Assembly: GCA_028277405.1 (NCBI GenBank)
Contig: JANQGH010000093.1
Coordinates: forward strand, 1-64,000
Direction: 5' to 3'
Origin: Alphaproteobacteria bacterium
Lineage (GTDB): Bacteria > Pseudomonadota > Alphaproteobacteria > DSM-16000 > Inquilinaceae
DNA: 64,000 nt
The position numbers and the translations under genes were made by a program. Below, one piece after another: positions 29,272 to 37,160 of the stretch. Positions within the stretch are counted from its first letter, which is position 1. Each line of letters opens with the position of its first letter. A model generated the notes under the pieces. That model saw nothing but the letters and a program-made list of their open reading frames with translations. It did not search any database and had not been told where the DNA came from.

Positions 29272-30078
29272 TCAGATCTCGCGGCCGAAACTGTCGCCGG
29301 GCATCTGGGTCGATAGTCCATCGTCGACGAGGATCTCCGCCCCGTTAATCATCTTCGAGGCGTCGGATGCCAGGAACACCGCCGCACCGACCAAGTCCTC
29401 GGGATGCAGCAGGCGGTTGCGCGGACTGCGCGTGGCGAACGCCTTTTCCGCGCGCTCCCTGGAGCCGAGTTTCTTCAGCGCACTGGCAAGCGAGGCGTCC
29501 GTCAGAACGTAACCCGGATGGATCGCGTTAACCCTGACATTCGAGCCCATGGCAATGCAGGACGCCGCGGCCTGAACGGTCAGCGCGCGAACGGCGCCTT
29601 TACTCGTGCCGTAGGCGGGACCGCTCCTAGCGCCGAAAGAGCCGACAATCGAACCGATATTGATGATCGACCCGGGACGGGTGCCCATGGCCTTGACCGC
29701 GACCTTGATGCCCAGAAACGTGCCATCGAGGTTTACCGCATGAAGCTTGCGCCACTCTTCGAGCGGGATATCGGCGATCGTGTAGCTGTCGCTGGCAAAC
29801 AGACCGGCGCAGTTCACCAGCACGTCGAGCGGGCCCAGGCGCCGTTCCACCTCACAAAGCGCGTCGCGCCATGACGCCTCGCTCGTGACGTCAAGCCGGC
29901 AGGAAACAGCCTCGTTGTCGCCGGCTCGAATGTCGGCCGCCACGGCCTCTGCTGCCTCGGCCTTGATGTCGCAAACGGCGATCCTGCTGTCCTCGCGCGC
30001 AAGACCCTTTGCGATCGCGGCGCCGATTTCGCCGCCGCCCCCGGTGACTATGCTGGCCTTTCCATCTAATTGACCCAT
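29272..30078 (-). CDS. Short-chain dehydrogenase/reductase
   Basis: This 268-residue classical SDR has a cofactor motif GGGGEIGAAIAKGLA, the NAG-type motif VNCAGL, a catalytic Ser region (IGSIVGSFG) and Y-x-x-x-K in YGTSKGAV. The C-terminal LASDASKMINGAEILVDDG is typical. The Asp at the end of the second strand (VCDIKAE) favours NAD. It is the last gene of the minus-strand operon with the FAD oxidoreductase, AEC carrier and binding protein. The substrate is unknown. Confidence 0.9.
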   Translation of the reverse strand: MGQLDGKASIVTGGGGEIGAAIAKGLAREDSRIAVCDIKAEAAEAVAADIRAGDNEAVSCRLDVTSEASWRDALCEVERRLGPLDVLVNCAGLFASDSYTIADIPLEEWRKLHAVNLDGTFLGIKVAVKAMGTRPGSIINIGSIVGSFGARSGPAYGTSKGAVRALTVQAAASCIAMGSNVRVNAIHPGYVLTDASLASALKKLGSRERAEKAFATRSPRNRLLHPEDLVGAAVFLASDASKMINGAEILVDDGLSTQMPGDSFGREI

Positions 30079-30089
30079 GTGGTGCGCGC

Positions 30090-31337
30090 CTAGATCAGGC
30101 CTCCCAACTCTTCAATACGCGGCCTTAGTCGATCAATCGAAAGCTCCGAGTGAGCGGCCGCAATGCCAGATGCAAAGCCGGTCGCGAACGCCGTGCCCAT
30201 CACCCGGATGGAGCTATAGGCCCTGGGATCAGCGCCGATCGTACGCCCGGCAAGATAGAGGTTGGAAAGCCCCTCTGCCTTCAAACAGCCGAGCGGAATA
30301 TGGGCGAACCCATCCCCGCCGATCGGCGTAAAGGTCGGCCGTCCGATGACCGAGTGGTCCTCCATGGGCCAGGCGGCGCGGGCGACACCATCTGCGCGCG
30401 TGCGGCCCGCCAGCAGATCGGCCTCGGTGATCCTGTCCTCGGCGTCGACATGCCAACTTTCGCGGATGCCGACCTGTGGTCCCGTCTGCACTAAGAAGGC
30501 GTTTCGGCAGGCCGGCTGACTGTTTCGCAGCACGGCCACGTAGTCTTGCGCCGCTGCACGCGCGTACCGCTCGGCCGCTGACAGCATCGCCGATGTGGCG
30601 CCATCGGCTGGGTAGTCGATGACCATCCACCAGATATCGGTGCTGTTCGGGATCGGTGCAAAAAAACCGGCGCCGGTGCGATTGGTCGGATTGGCACCTG
30701 ACTTGTTGTAGTCGGCCAAGGCGGCCGCGAGCCTGTCGCGATCGATAACGGTTCCATCGGCCAGTCCGCCGATGCGGATCGGCGACGAGAAGGGCTGCAG
30801 TGTGCCTGCCCCGTCGCCGACCTTTCGAGGTACGCCGGCGAGGCTCGCCACATGGGCGTCGCCCGTGGCATCGACGAAGCAGCCGGCCGTGACGTCGACA
30901 CGCCCCTCGTGGCAATGCAGGACGATTTGATTCAACCGCCCGGCCGATGTCACCGCGTCCACAGCCTTGGCGTGAAACAGAACCTCGACACCGGCTGCCG
31001 CCAGGCTTCGGTCCAGCGCCAGCTTCAGGCTTTCGGGCTCCAGATAGACCAGCCAATGTCCGGTCCTGGGGTTCTGCCTGGGCGCGGTCGTGACGCCAAG
31101 CTTCTCGATCTCGCTTAAGACAAGGTCGCTGGCGCCGCCCGTCGCCGCGACCGGTCTGGACACACCACCGCGCTGATAGAGCCCGCAAAAGGACAAGACG
31201 TTGGCATTCGTCGCCGCCCCGCCGAGGAACCCGTACTTCTCGACCAGCAGCGTCTTGGAACCTGATTTCGCGGCACCAATGGTCGCGCTGACCCCGCCGA
31301 TTCCACCGCCGGCAACAACGACATCATAGTGATCCAT
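30090..31337 (-). CDS. FAD-dependent oxidoreductase (FAD_oxidored family)
   Basis: This 415-residue flavoprotein begins with DHYDVVVAGGGIGGVSATIGAAKSGSKTLLVEKYGFLGG, the standard FAD-binding start of this family. CFVDATGDAHVASLAGVP forms the second FAD contact, and GCLKAEGLSNLYLAGRTIGADPRAYSSIRVMGTAFATG closes the flavin site. It is cytoplasmic. It lies 11 bases upstream of the SDR gene on the same strand; the two oxidoreductases may act in sequence. The substrate cannot be inferred. Confidence 0.9.
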   Translation of the reverse strand: MDHYDVVVAGGGIGGVSATIGAAKSGSKTLLVEKYGFLGGAATNANVLSFCGLYQRGGVSRPVAATGGASDLVLSEIEKLGVTTAPRQNPRTGHWLVYLEPESLKLALDRSLAAAGVEVLFHAKAVDAVTSAGRLNQIVLHCHEGRVDVTAGCFVDATGDAHVASLAGVPRKVGDGAGTLQPFSSPIRIGGLADGTVIDRDRLAAALADYNKSGANPTNRTGAGFFAPIPNSTDIWWMVIDYPADGATSAMLSAAERYARAAAQDYVAVLRNSQPACRNAFLVQTGPQVGIRESWHVDAEDRITEADLLAGRTRADGVARAAWPMEDHSVIGRPTFTPIGGDGFAHIPLGCLKAEGLSNLYLAGRTIGADPRAYSSIRVMGTAFATGFASGIAAAHSELSIDRLRPRIEELGGLI

Positions 31338-31379
31338 CGGTGTCTGCGGCCGCTCAGCGCCCGCGAAGGGACGTCATGG

Positions 31380-31832
31380 TCAACGTCTTACCTTCTTGCG
31401 GCTGTGATAGGTCAGCGCCAGCGCAATGCAATGGCGCAACGGGGCCTCCGGGAGAGGGCTGCTCGTGTCCAAGAGAATGCTGCGGTTGCCGCCATAGGTC
31501 AGCTCGGTCGGATAAAGCTCACGGAACGTCTCGACCAGATCCGTGTGGCAGGTGAAGTATAGCGCGTATTGGTCTGGCGCGCCGCGCACGGCATCAATCC
31601 TGATGGTGCTGCCGCTTTTTGTCTTCGGCGTCAGAAAACTCGGCTGGCCCCACTTCAAGGTCTCCTGCAGAGGTCCGACCCCTTCGGTCTTCGCGGCCAC
31701 ATCAAAGATAAGCGCGCGTAGATCCGTCAGCCTGCGCCGCACCGACGGCGCGAAGCCGGCGAACGTGGCTGCCACCGCTTCGTCTTGGAATTCGGGAATC
31801 ACACCATCAACCGTCGTGGCTTCGCTCGACAT
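31380..31832 (-). CDS. DUF1801 domain protein
   Basis: This 150-residue protein starts at ATG 31832, overlapping the AEC carrier stop (TGATG). Family signs are LRALIFDVAAKTEGVGPLQETLKWGQPSF near the middle and YFTCHTDLVETFRELYP. DUF1801 (YdhG/YjbR-related fold) has no firmly assigned biochemical role. It appears to be a passenger gene of the minus-strand operon. Confidence 0.82.
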   Translation of the reverse strand: MSSEATTVDGVIPEFQDEAVAATFAGFAPSVRRRLTDLRALIFDVAAKTEGVGPLQETLKWGQPSFLTPKTKSGSTIRIDAVRGAPDQYALYFTCHTDLVETFRELYPTELTYGGNRSILLDTSSPLPEAPLRHCIALALTYHSRKKVRR

Positions 31833-32737
31833 CAGCCCGCGCCCATGACCAGCCACCATAATGGCACGGTCGCCATGGAAAGAGGAATGCCGATGCCAAT
31901 CAAAAGGGCGACCAGTTCGGGTTCCAACTCGTGGTTCATGGCGATGATGCTGGCGCCCAGGCTCGGCGGCATCGCCATCTCGAAAATGGCCACCTGCGCG
32001 TCGGTATTGGCCAGTTGGCCAAGCGCGGCGTAGATCACCAGGATGACCAGTGGCGCCAGCGCCAGGCGATAGGCCAGGCCCGCGCCCAGGGGCGCGATCC
32101 GGTCGCCGATCCGTTCAAAGCGGATGGCAAAGCCGACGGCGGCTAGCGCGACCGGAGTCAAGGTCAGGGCGAAAGCCTCGAAGATCTGGTCAAGCCAGTC
32201 GGGCCGGGCCAGGTCGTTGGTCGCCAGTGCGATGATGATGGCAATGAAAGGCGGGAACGTCCCGATCCGGCGCAAAACCGCACGCCCGTCAAAGCGGTCG
32301 CCGGCACATACGGTCGCGACGGTGATGCCGATGGTCGATAGCGCGAGATACGAGCCCGCCAGATCGATGAACAGGCCCAGGCCCAGCCGGTTGGACCCGA
32401 AATAGGCGTCGATCATCGGCAGGCCGACAAAGGAGGTATTGCCCCATCCCGCAACGAGGATCAGCGCCCCCGTCCGTTGGCGCGACCAGCCCAGCGCTTG
32501 CGACAAGGGCACGAAGACGGCGATGGCCAGCAAGGCGCCGATCCATGGGGTCGCCGCCGCCAGCAGCCATTCGAGGTTGACCGAGATATCGTGGACGCTG
32601 TGTAAGGCGGCGGCGGGCAGGGCCACGTAAATGACCCAGCCGCCGAACACCTTGGGCGCGGTTTCGGGCAGTTGCCCGCTGAGCCGAAGCCCGACGCCGA
32701 CCGCCAGGCAAACCAGGATCAGCGCGACGTGTTCCAT
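31832..32737 (-). CDS. AEC family transporter (auxin efflux carrier-like)
   Basis: This 301-residue integral membrane protein of about ten segments contains the AEC pattern: LPAAALHSVHD in the first discontinuous helix region, GWGNTSFVGLPMIDAYFG in the middle and MAMPPSLGASIIAMNHELEPELVALLIGIGIPLS near the end. Bacterial AEC carriers move organic acids such as malate or malonate. It is in the LacI-controlled minus-strand operon, downstream of a family-5 binding protein. Confidence 0.9.
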   Translation of the reverse strand: MEHVALILVCLAVGVGLRLSGQLPETAPKVFGGWVIYVALPAAALHSVHDISVNLEWLLAAATPWIGALLAIAVFVPLSQALGWSRQRTGALILVAGWGNTSFVGLPMIDAYFGSNRLGLGLFIDLAGSYLALSTIGITVATVCAGDRFDGRAVLRRIGTFPPFIAIIIALATNDLARPDWLDQIFEAFALTLTPVALAAVGFAIRFERIGDRIAPLGAGLAYRLALAPLVILVIYAALGQLANTDAQVAIFEMAMPPSLGASIIAMNHELEPELVALLIGIGIPLSMATVPLWWLVMGAG

Positions 32738-32776
32738 CGCTCGATCGGGCGCTTAGTCAGGTTTGCCGGCGAGGGT

Positions 32777-32804
32777 GGGGCGCCGATCCCTTGGCCGGCG
32801 CCCC
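32777..32804 (-). terminator. Hairpin between binding-protein and AEC genes
   Basis: GGGGCGCCG (32777-32785) and CGGCGCCCC (32796-32804) form a 9-bp perfect stem with a ten-base loop, just after the binding-protein stop on the minus strand. There is no T-tract, so it more likely stabilises the binding-protein message than terminates. Confidence 0.55.
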
Positions 32805-32821
32805 GGTAAACACGGCTAAGG

Positions 32822-34399
32822 TCAGCCCTGATCGACGCTCAAATGGCCCGGCCCCAACGGCATCCGCACGCTGTTGATCGGCGTCCAGTCCAGATCGTCC
32901 TGCGCCACCCAGCTTGCCAGGTTGCGCCACAGGATGATGGCCGGCGTCACCTCCTCCCAGATATCGACCATCTGGCGGAAAAGAGCGACGCGAGTTTCCG
33001 GATCTGTCTCGGCCAGATATTGCCGGCCCAGCTCCACATACTCCTCCGGCGGCGACCAGGTGCGGTCGCGCTCACGCGTCGCGCGGGCTGAGTTTGGCCC
33101 CCAGAAACCCCAGATCGCGCGGGTCGGTGTGCCGTCGAACTCGGTGGTCATCGACATGTTCGCCATGCCGAACGGGTGCTGCAAGGCCAAGGCCCAGCTG
33201 TCGACCACGTTAACGGTAGCGTTGATGCCCATGGCCCGCCATTGCTCGGCCAGATACTCCACGGCCAGGTCGAAGTTCGGGAAGGCGCCCCTGGTGACGT
33301 TGATGACGATCTCTTCGCCGTCATAGTCCGACTGCGCCAGATACTCCGCCGCCGCGTCCGGGTCGTACCCAAACCGCGACTGGACGTCCGGGTCGTAAAA
33401 GATCGTGAATTCCGGGAAGTTGAACGGCGCCGGCGCGAATGTCGCATCGCCCCACAGCGCCTGGACCAAGGCATCGCGATCGATCGCCGAGTTCATGGCG
33501 TAGCGCAAATTGGCGTCGGTCAGCGGGTTGTCGCCGAACTCCGGAATGTCCAGCGTGTTGTAGGCCAGCATGACATAGTTGGCGATCGGCCTGGTGACGT
33601 AGTTCAGCCCGTCATAGCCCTGAACGGTCTCGACCTCGTCGGCCGGCACGTTGACCATGAAATCGAACTCGTCCGCCACCATGCCCGCCAGCCGGGCGGA
33701 AAACTCCGGCACGATGCGGAACTCAAGGCTGGCCGCCGGCGGCGTGCCGCCCCAGTAATCGTCGAACGCCTCCAGCCTGATATGGTCGCTGGCGTCGAAC
33801 GAGGTGACTTGGTAGGGGCCCGTGCCAATCGGTTCCTGGCCGAACTGTTCGGGGCCGACCTCCAGGTAATAGTCGCGCGGCACGATGTAGCCCAGCGGGG
33901 TGATGAAGCGGTAGGGCAGGTTGGGGTCCGGTGCGGACAGTTCGATCTCGACCGTATGGTCGTCGATGGCTTCGACGCGTTCGAAGCCGTCGGTGTAGCG
34001 GGTACCGGCGGGCACCAGCGCATCCTCGCCCCAAATCCGCTCGGCCGACAGGCTGAAGGCGACATCGTCCGCCGTCATCGGCTCGCCATTGTGGAACAGC
34101 ACGTCGTCACGCAGGTTGAACCGCCAGACCGTGTCGGACGTCTGCTCCCAGCTCTCGGCCAGGGCCGGGACCAGCTCGCCGCCTTCCGGGTCTTCCAGAA
34201 AGTTTCGGCCGACAAGCTGATCATAGAAGTTCAGATGGATGCGGTTGCCGTTGGTCGAATTGCCGTCGATCGGCTCCATGGTGCGGAAAAGCCCGTCGAC
34301 CGCGATGACCAGATCCGGTCGCGAGTCTTGGGCCATCGCGGGTCCGGCAACCAGGGCGCAGGCTGTCACCAGCGCCACCGGCGTCCAATACTTGCTCAT
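32822..34399 (-). CDS. Opp/Dpp-type ABC substrate-binding protein, dispersed set
   Basis: This 525-residue protein starts at ATG 34399 with a signal peptide ending GPAMAQ. Family 5 features include LAESWEQTSDTVWRFNLRDDVLFHNGEPMTADDVAFSLS and GTGPYQVTSFDASDHIRLEAFDDYWGG. It is periplasmic. No permease genes follow it in its own operon; the convergent orphan permeases at 27492-29263 are the obvious partners. The neighbouring LacI regulator and PrpD enzyme suggest an inducible catabolic substrate. Confidence 0.9.
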   Translation of the reverse strand: MSKYWTPVALVTACALVAGPAMAQDSRPDLVIAVDGLFRTMEPIDGNSTNGNRIHLNFYDQLVGRNFLEDPEGGELVPALAESWEQTSDTVWRFNLRDDVLFHNGEPMTADDVAFSLSAERIWGEDALVPAGTRYTDGFERVEAIDDHTVEIELSAPDPNLPYRFITPLGYIVPRDYYLEVGPEQFGQEPIGTGPYQVTSFDASDHIRLEAFDDYWGGTPPAASLEFRIVPEFSARLAGMVADEFDFMVNVPADEVETVQGYDGLNYVTRPIANYVMLAYNTLDIPEFGDNPLTDANLRYAMNSAIDRDALVQALWGDATFAPAPFNFPEFTIFYDPDVQSRFGYDPDAAAEYLAQSDYDGEEIVINVTRGAFPNFDLAVEYLAEQWRAMGINATVNVVDSWALALQHPFGMANMSMTTEFDGTPTRAIWGFWGPNSARATRERDRTWSPPEEYVELGRQYLAETDPETRVALFRQMVDIWEEVTPAIILWRNLASWVAQDDLDWTPINSVRMPLGPGHLSVDQG

Positions 34400-34464
34400 G
34401 AGTGTCGTTCCCCCTTTTGATGCTCTCAACGCAGTCTCATGCAGCACCCATGCTGGCAGATCGA

Positions 34465-35862
34465 TTATGCCGCGACAACAGCACCGCCGGTTGAAAGACG
34501 GTTCAAGGCCGCATTGAGCGCCTGCAGCCCGTCCTTCTCCCCAATGCGCCGCAATTCAGCCGCGATTGTCGTTCCCTCATTCCCCAAGAGGTCGTGCAGC
34601 TTGGCCGTCAGTCCCGCTGATCGCTCGGCTTCGCTCACGCCGTCCCATGGCCCTTCGAAGCCTGCCTCGATTTCCGACCCATCCGTGCGGCGAATGCTGA
34701 CATGGCCGGGAAAGACGCCGCGGTCCTGATGGATGGCCTCGAGGTCGGCATCGCCCTCGATTGTGCAGCGGTCGATAAGTTTCAACACGATCGGGTCGTT
34801 AAGCGCGGGCGGTTCGAAATCGTCGAGCACACAGCGGCCCCGCGCCAACGCGGACGCCACGGCATAGGCCAGGCTGAACCGGGCGGCCAGATGATTGACG
34901 ATTTTCTTCGTCGACAGCGACTGGGCGCTGGAGGTCTTCACGCGGATCCGGACTTCGTCGATGTCATCGATCGCGGTTTGATCCCGTAAGGCCAATGCAG
35001 CCCGAATGACGGCCTGGCAGCCGAAATTGGCCGGATAGCGCTTGATGGCGTAGGACCTGACGGCGCGTTCCGGCAGCGTCTCGGCCAGGATCTCCGGCCG
35101 GGCCGTGTCGAAGCCATAGCTGGCCAGCCAGCCGCGATGGCCGGTGATCGGCGATGCCGGACCGGTCGCGCCGGCCTCGGCCAACAGGATGCTTTGTACG
35201 GCGTGCTGGGCGCCCAGGCCGATGGCGACATCCTTGTCGTCGCTGTAGCTGCCGTTCAGCGGCGACATGGCCGCCAGCAGCCCGGCGGGCAGGGCGGCGG
35301 CGGCAATGGCAACCGCATGGGCGGTTTGGCCCCGGCTCAGGCCAAGGAGGTATCCGCCACCCAGCGCGGCCGCGATCGGCGCGCCCAGCGACGTGGTGCG
35401 AAAGCCGACCGTGCCGGCGCGATGGCCCCGCCCCAGCGCGCGCAGCAGCACCAAGTTGGCGACGAAGGCGATGTTCAGGGCCTGCACCAGGCGCGGCCCG
35501 GCAATCCCCCGATCCTGTGCGAGTGCGATCAGGGCGGGCACGATGACGACGGCGGCATGGCCGTTGTTGCGGCCGTCGATCATCACCTCCTGATAATCCA
35601 GGGCTTCTGCCGCCGTGCCGTTCAAGAAGGCGGCCTGCATCGGCGTCGTCGCGCCGGCGCCGGCCCAAACATGCGCGACCCCGTTTGGCAACGGGCTCAT
35701 CGCCGCCGCATCGAGGCCGGCCGCGCCGACGCGGCGTTGCCGAGCGCCTGCCGCGACGGCGACCGTATCGATCACAAGATCGATCACAAGTCCCGCATCG
35801 TCGTCCTCGAGCGGAGTGCCGGCTTCGTCGAGCAGCCGGTTGATCCAGGCTTGATCACTCAT
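34465..35862 (-). CDS. MmgE/PrpD family protein
   Basis: This 465-residue protein matches the MmgE/PrpD fold: an all-alpha N-terminal domain (WAGAGATTPMQAAFLNGTAAEALDY and the DGRNNGHAAVVIVPALIALAQ stretch) and a C-terminal lid domain (IKRYPANFGCQAVI). PrpD is 2-methylcitrate dehydratase, but the superfamily also includes cis-aconitate decarboxylase and other hydroxy-acid or cyclic-imide enzymes, so the reaction is open. Its start overlaps the LacI-type regulator stop (ATGA), so regulator and enzyme are co-expressed. Confidence 0.88.
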   Translation of the reverse strand: MSDQAWINRLLDEAGTPLEDDDAGLVIDLVIDTVAVAAGARQRRVGAAGLDAAAMSPLPNGVAHVWAGAGATTPMQAAFLNGTAAEALDYQEVMIDGRNNGHAAVVIVPALIALAQDRGIAGPRLVQALNIAFVANLVLLRALGRGHRAGTVGFRTTSLGAPIAAALGGGYLLGLSRGQTAHAVAIAAAALPAGLLAAMSPLNGSYSDDKDVAIGLGAQHAVQSILLAEAGATGPASPITGHRGWLASYGFDTARPEILAETLPERAVRSYAIKRYPANFGCQAVIRAALALRDQTAIDDIDEVRIRVKTSSAQSLSTKKIVNHLAARFSLAYAVASALARGRCVLDDFEPPALNDPIVLKLIDRCTIEGDADLEAIHQDRGVFPGHVSIRRTDGSEIEAGFEGPWDGVSEAERSAGLTAKLHDLLGNEGTTIAAELRRIGEKDGLQALNAALNRLSTGGAVVAA

Positions 35863-36881
35863 CGTGGCGTGCCCTGATCGCCGCCGTCGGATTGGCGCAC
35901 CACCAGTTCCGGCTGCCAGACCTCCTGAAGGCCGCGGGGCGAGGCCCCCTCAATGACCTGGAGCAGCAGCTCCGCGAGATGCCGACCGGCCCGCCGGACC
36001 GGGGCCGCGAAGGTGGTCAGTGGTGGCGACGAAAACTGAGCCAGGGGTTGGTCGTCGCAGCCGATAACCGCGACATCCTTGGCCACGACCAGGCCCCTTT
36101 CCTGCAGCCGTTCCATAGCGCCGATCGCGATCATGTCGTTGCCGCAGATGAGGGCCGTCGGCGGATCGGAGAGCGCCAGCAGCCGGTCGACGCCCTGCCG
36201 GCCCGCCTCTCGGTCCAGTCCCCCGTCAACGACCAGATCGTCGTGCGGCGGCAGGCCAAGGTCTCGATGCGCACGGTCGTACCCTTGCCGACAATGATGA
36301 CTGTACATCAGATGCGCGGGCGTATTGATCAAGCCAATACGCCGGTGGCCGAAGCCGGCAAGGCGCCGGACGGCCTCTTCGCCGACGACCCGGTGATCGA
36401 TGTCGATCCAGGCGAAGGGCTGTTCGGCGTTGCTGCGCCCCATGGTCGCAAACGGTGTGCCTTGCTGTTGAAGCAAGGCGATGCGTGGGTCGTCGGCTTC
36501 GGTCCGGGCGAAGATCAGCCCGTCGACCCGCCGCCCGCCGACCAGGCGGCGAATGCGCTCCAACTCGTCCTTCTTGTCGTGTGCGGCGGTGACCAGCAGG
36601 TGAAAGGGCGTGCCGGTCAGCGCCTCGTCGATGCCCGTCAGCAATTCAAGGAAAAACGGATCGGCGAACTGCGACTGCGGCGGCGTCAGGATGACGCCGA
36701 TGGCCTCGGCCCTGCGCGATCGCAGGCGGCGTGCCACCGCGCTGGCTTCATAGCCGAACTTCTCCGCCGCCTCGAAAACCCGTTTGCGCGTTTCTTCCTT
36801 GACGTCGTGATAGCCGTTCAAAGCTCGCGAGACAGTGCTGGTGGAAAGGCCGAGCTCGCGGGCCAGACTTCTAAGGTCCAC
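35859..36881 (-). CDS. LacI-family transcriptional regulator
   Basis: This regulator has an N-terminal helix-turn-helix with hinge (LRSLARELGLSTSTVSRALNGYHDVKEETRKRV) and a periplasmic-binding-protein-like effector domain (EAIGVILTPPQSQFADPFFLELL, FGHRRIGLINTP, ALICGNDMIAIGAME). GTG at 36881 is preferred over the more upstream ATGs because AGGA precedes it at seven bases and it gives the usual length of 340 residues. It probably controls its own operon (to 29272) and the divergent GH31 gene through the palindrome at 36952-36986. Confidence 0.9.
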   Translation of the reverse strand: MDLRSLARELGLSTSTVSRALNGYHDVKEETRKRVFEAAEKFGYEASAVARRLRSRRAEAIGVILTPPQSQFADPFFLELLTGIDEALTGTPFHLLVTAAHDKKDELERIRRLVGGRRVDGLIFARTEADDPRIALLQQQGTPFATMGRSNAEQPFAWIDIDHRVVGEEAVRRLAGFGHRRIGLINTPAHLMYSHHCRQGYDRAHRDLGLPPHDDLVVDGGLDREAGRQGVDRLLALSDPPTALICGNDMIAIGAMERLQERGLVVAKDVAVIGCDDQPLAQFSSPPLTTFAAPVRRAGRHLAELLLQVIEGASPRGLQEVWQPELVVRQSDGGDQGTPR

Positions 36882-36951
36882 GGTCCGATCCTCTCGCGGC
36901 AACACAGAAACAGGCGACATAATGTTGCGAAATCGGCTCGATATTGACAAT

Positions 36952-36986
36952 CAAAATCGTTTCTGTGACCATCAAAAACGATTTTG
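36952..36986. promoter_or_regulatory. Candidate LacI-type operator between divergent genes
   Basis: CAAAATCGTTT (36952-36962) and AAACGATTTTG (36976-36986) are a perfect 11-bp inverted pair separated by 13 bases. Each half carries the A-rich/CG/T-rich core favoured by LacI-family proteins. TTGACA at 36944-36949 adjoins the left half and could be a -35 box, but no good -10 follows. The regulator gene starts about 70 bases away. Confidence 0.6.
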
Positions 36987-37160
36987 TACCGATGGGTCGG
37001 GCTAGGCGACGATGTCGATTCGCATACACCTGATCATTCGGGCCCATCGTGATCAGCCTAGCCCCATTGCCGACGCGGGTCGATGGTGTGGCGGCCGGTG
37101 CGACTTCGATGGCTTGCCGATCCCGCCGAGAGGCTTTTCCTTGCGCTTGGAGCCACCGTA

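Noticed and set aside
36944-36972. TTGACA as -35 box of a promoter for the GH31 gene
   Set aside because: No acceptable -10 hexamer lies 16-18 bases downstream (GACCAT or neighbours). It is mentioned only within the operator entry.
37083-37160. Upstream in-frame ATG as start of the GH31 gene
   Set aside because: No ribosome binding site precedes it, whereas GTG 37161 has GGAG at normal spacing and gives the usual family length. The longer form cannot be fully excluded.
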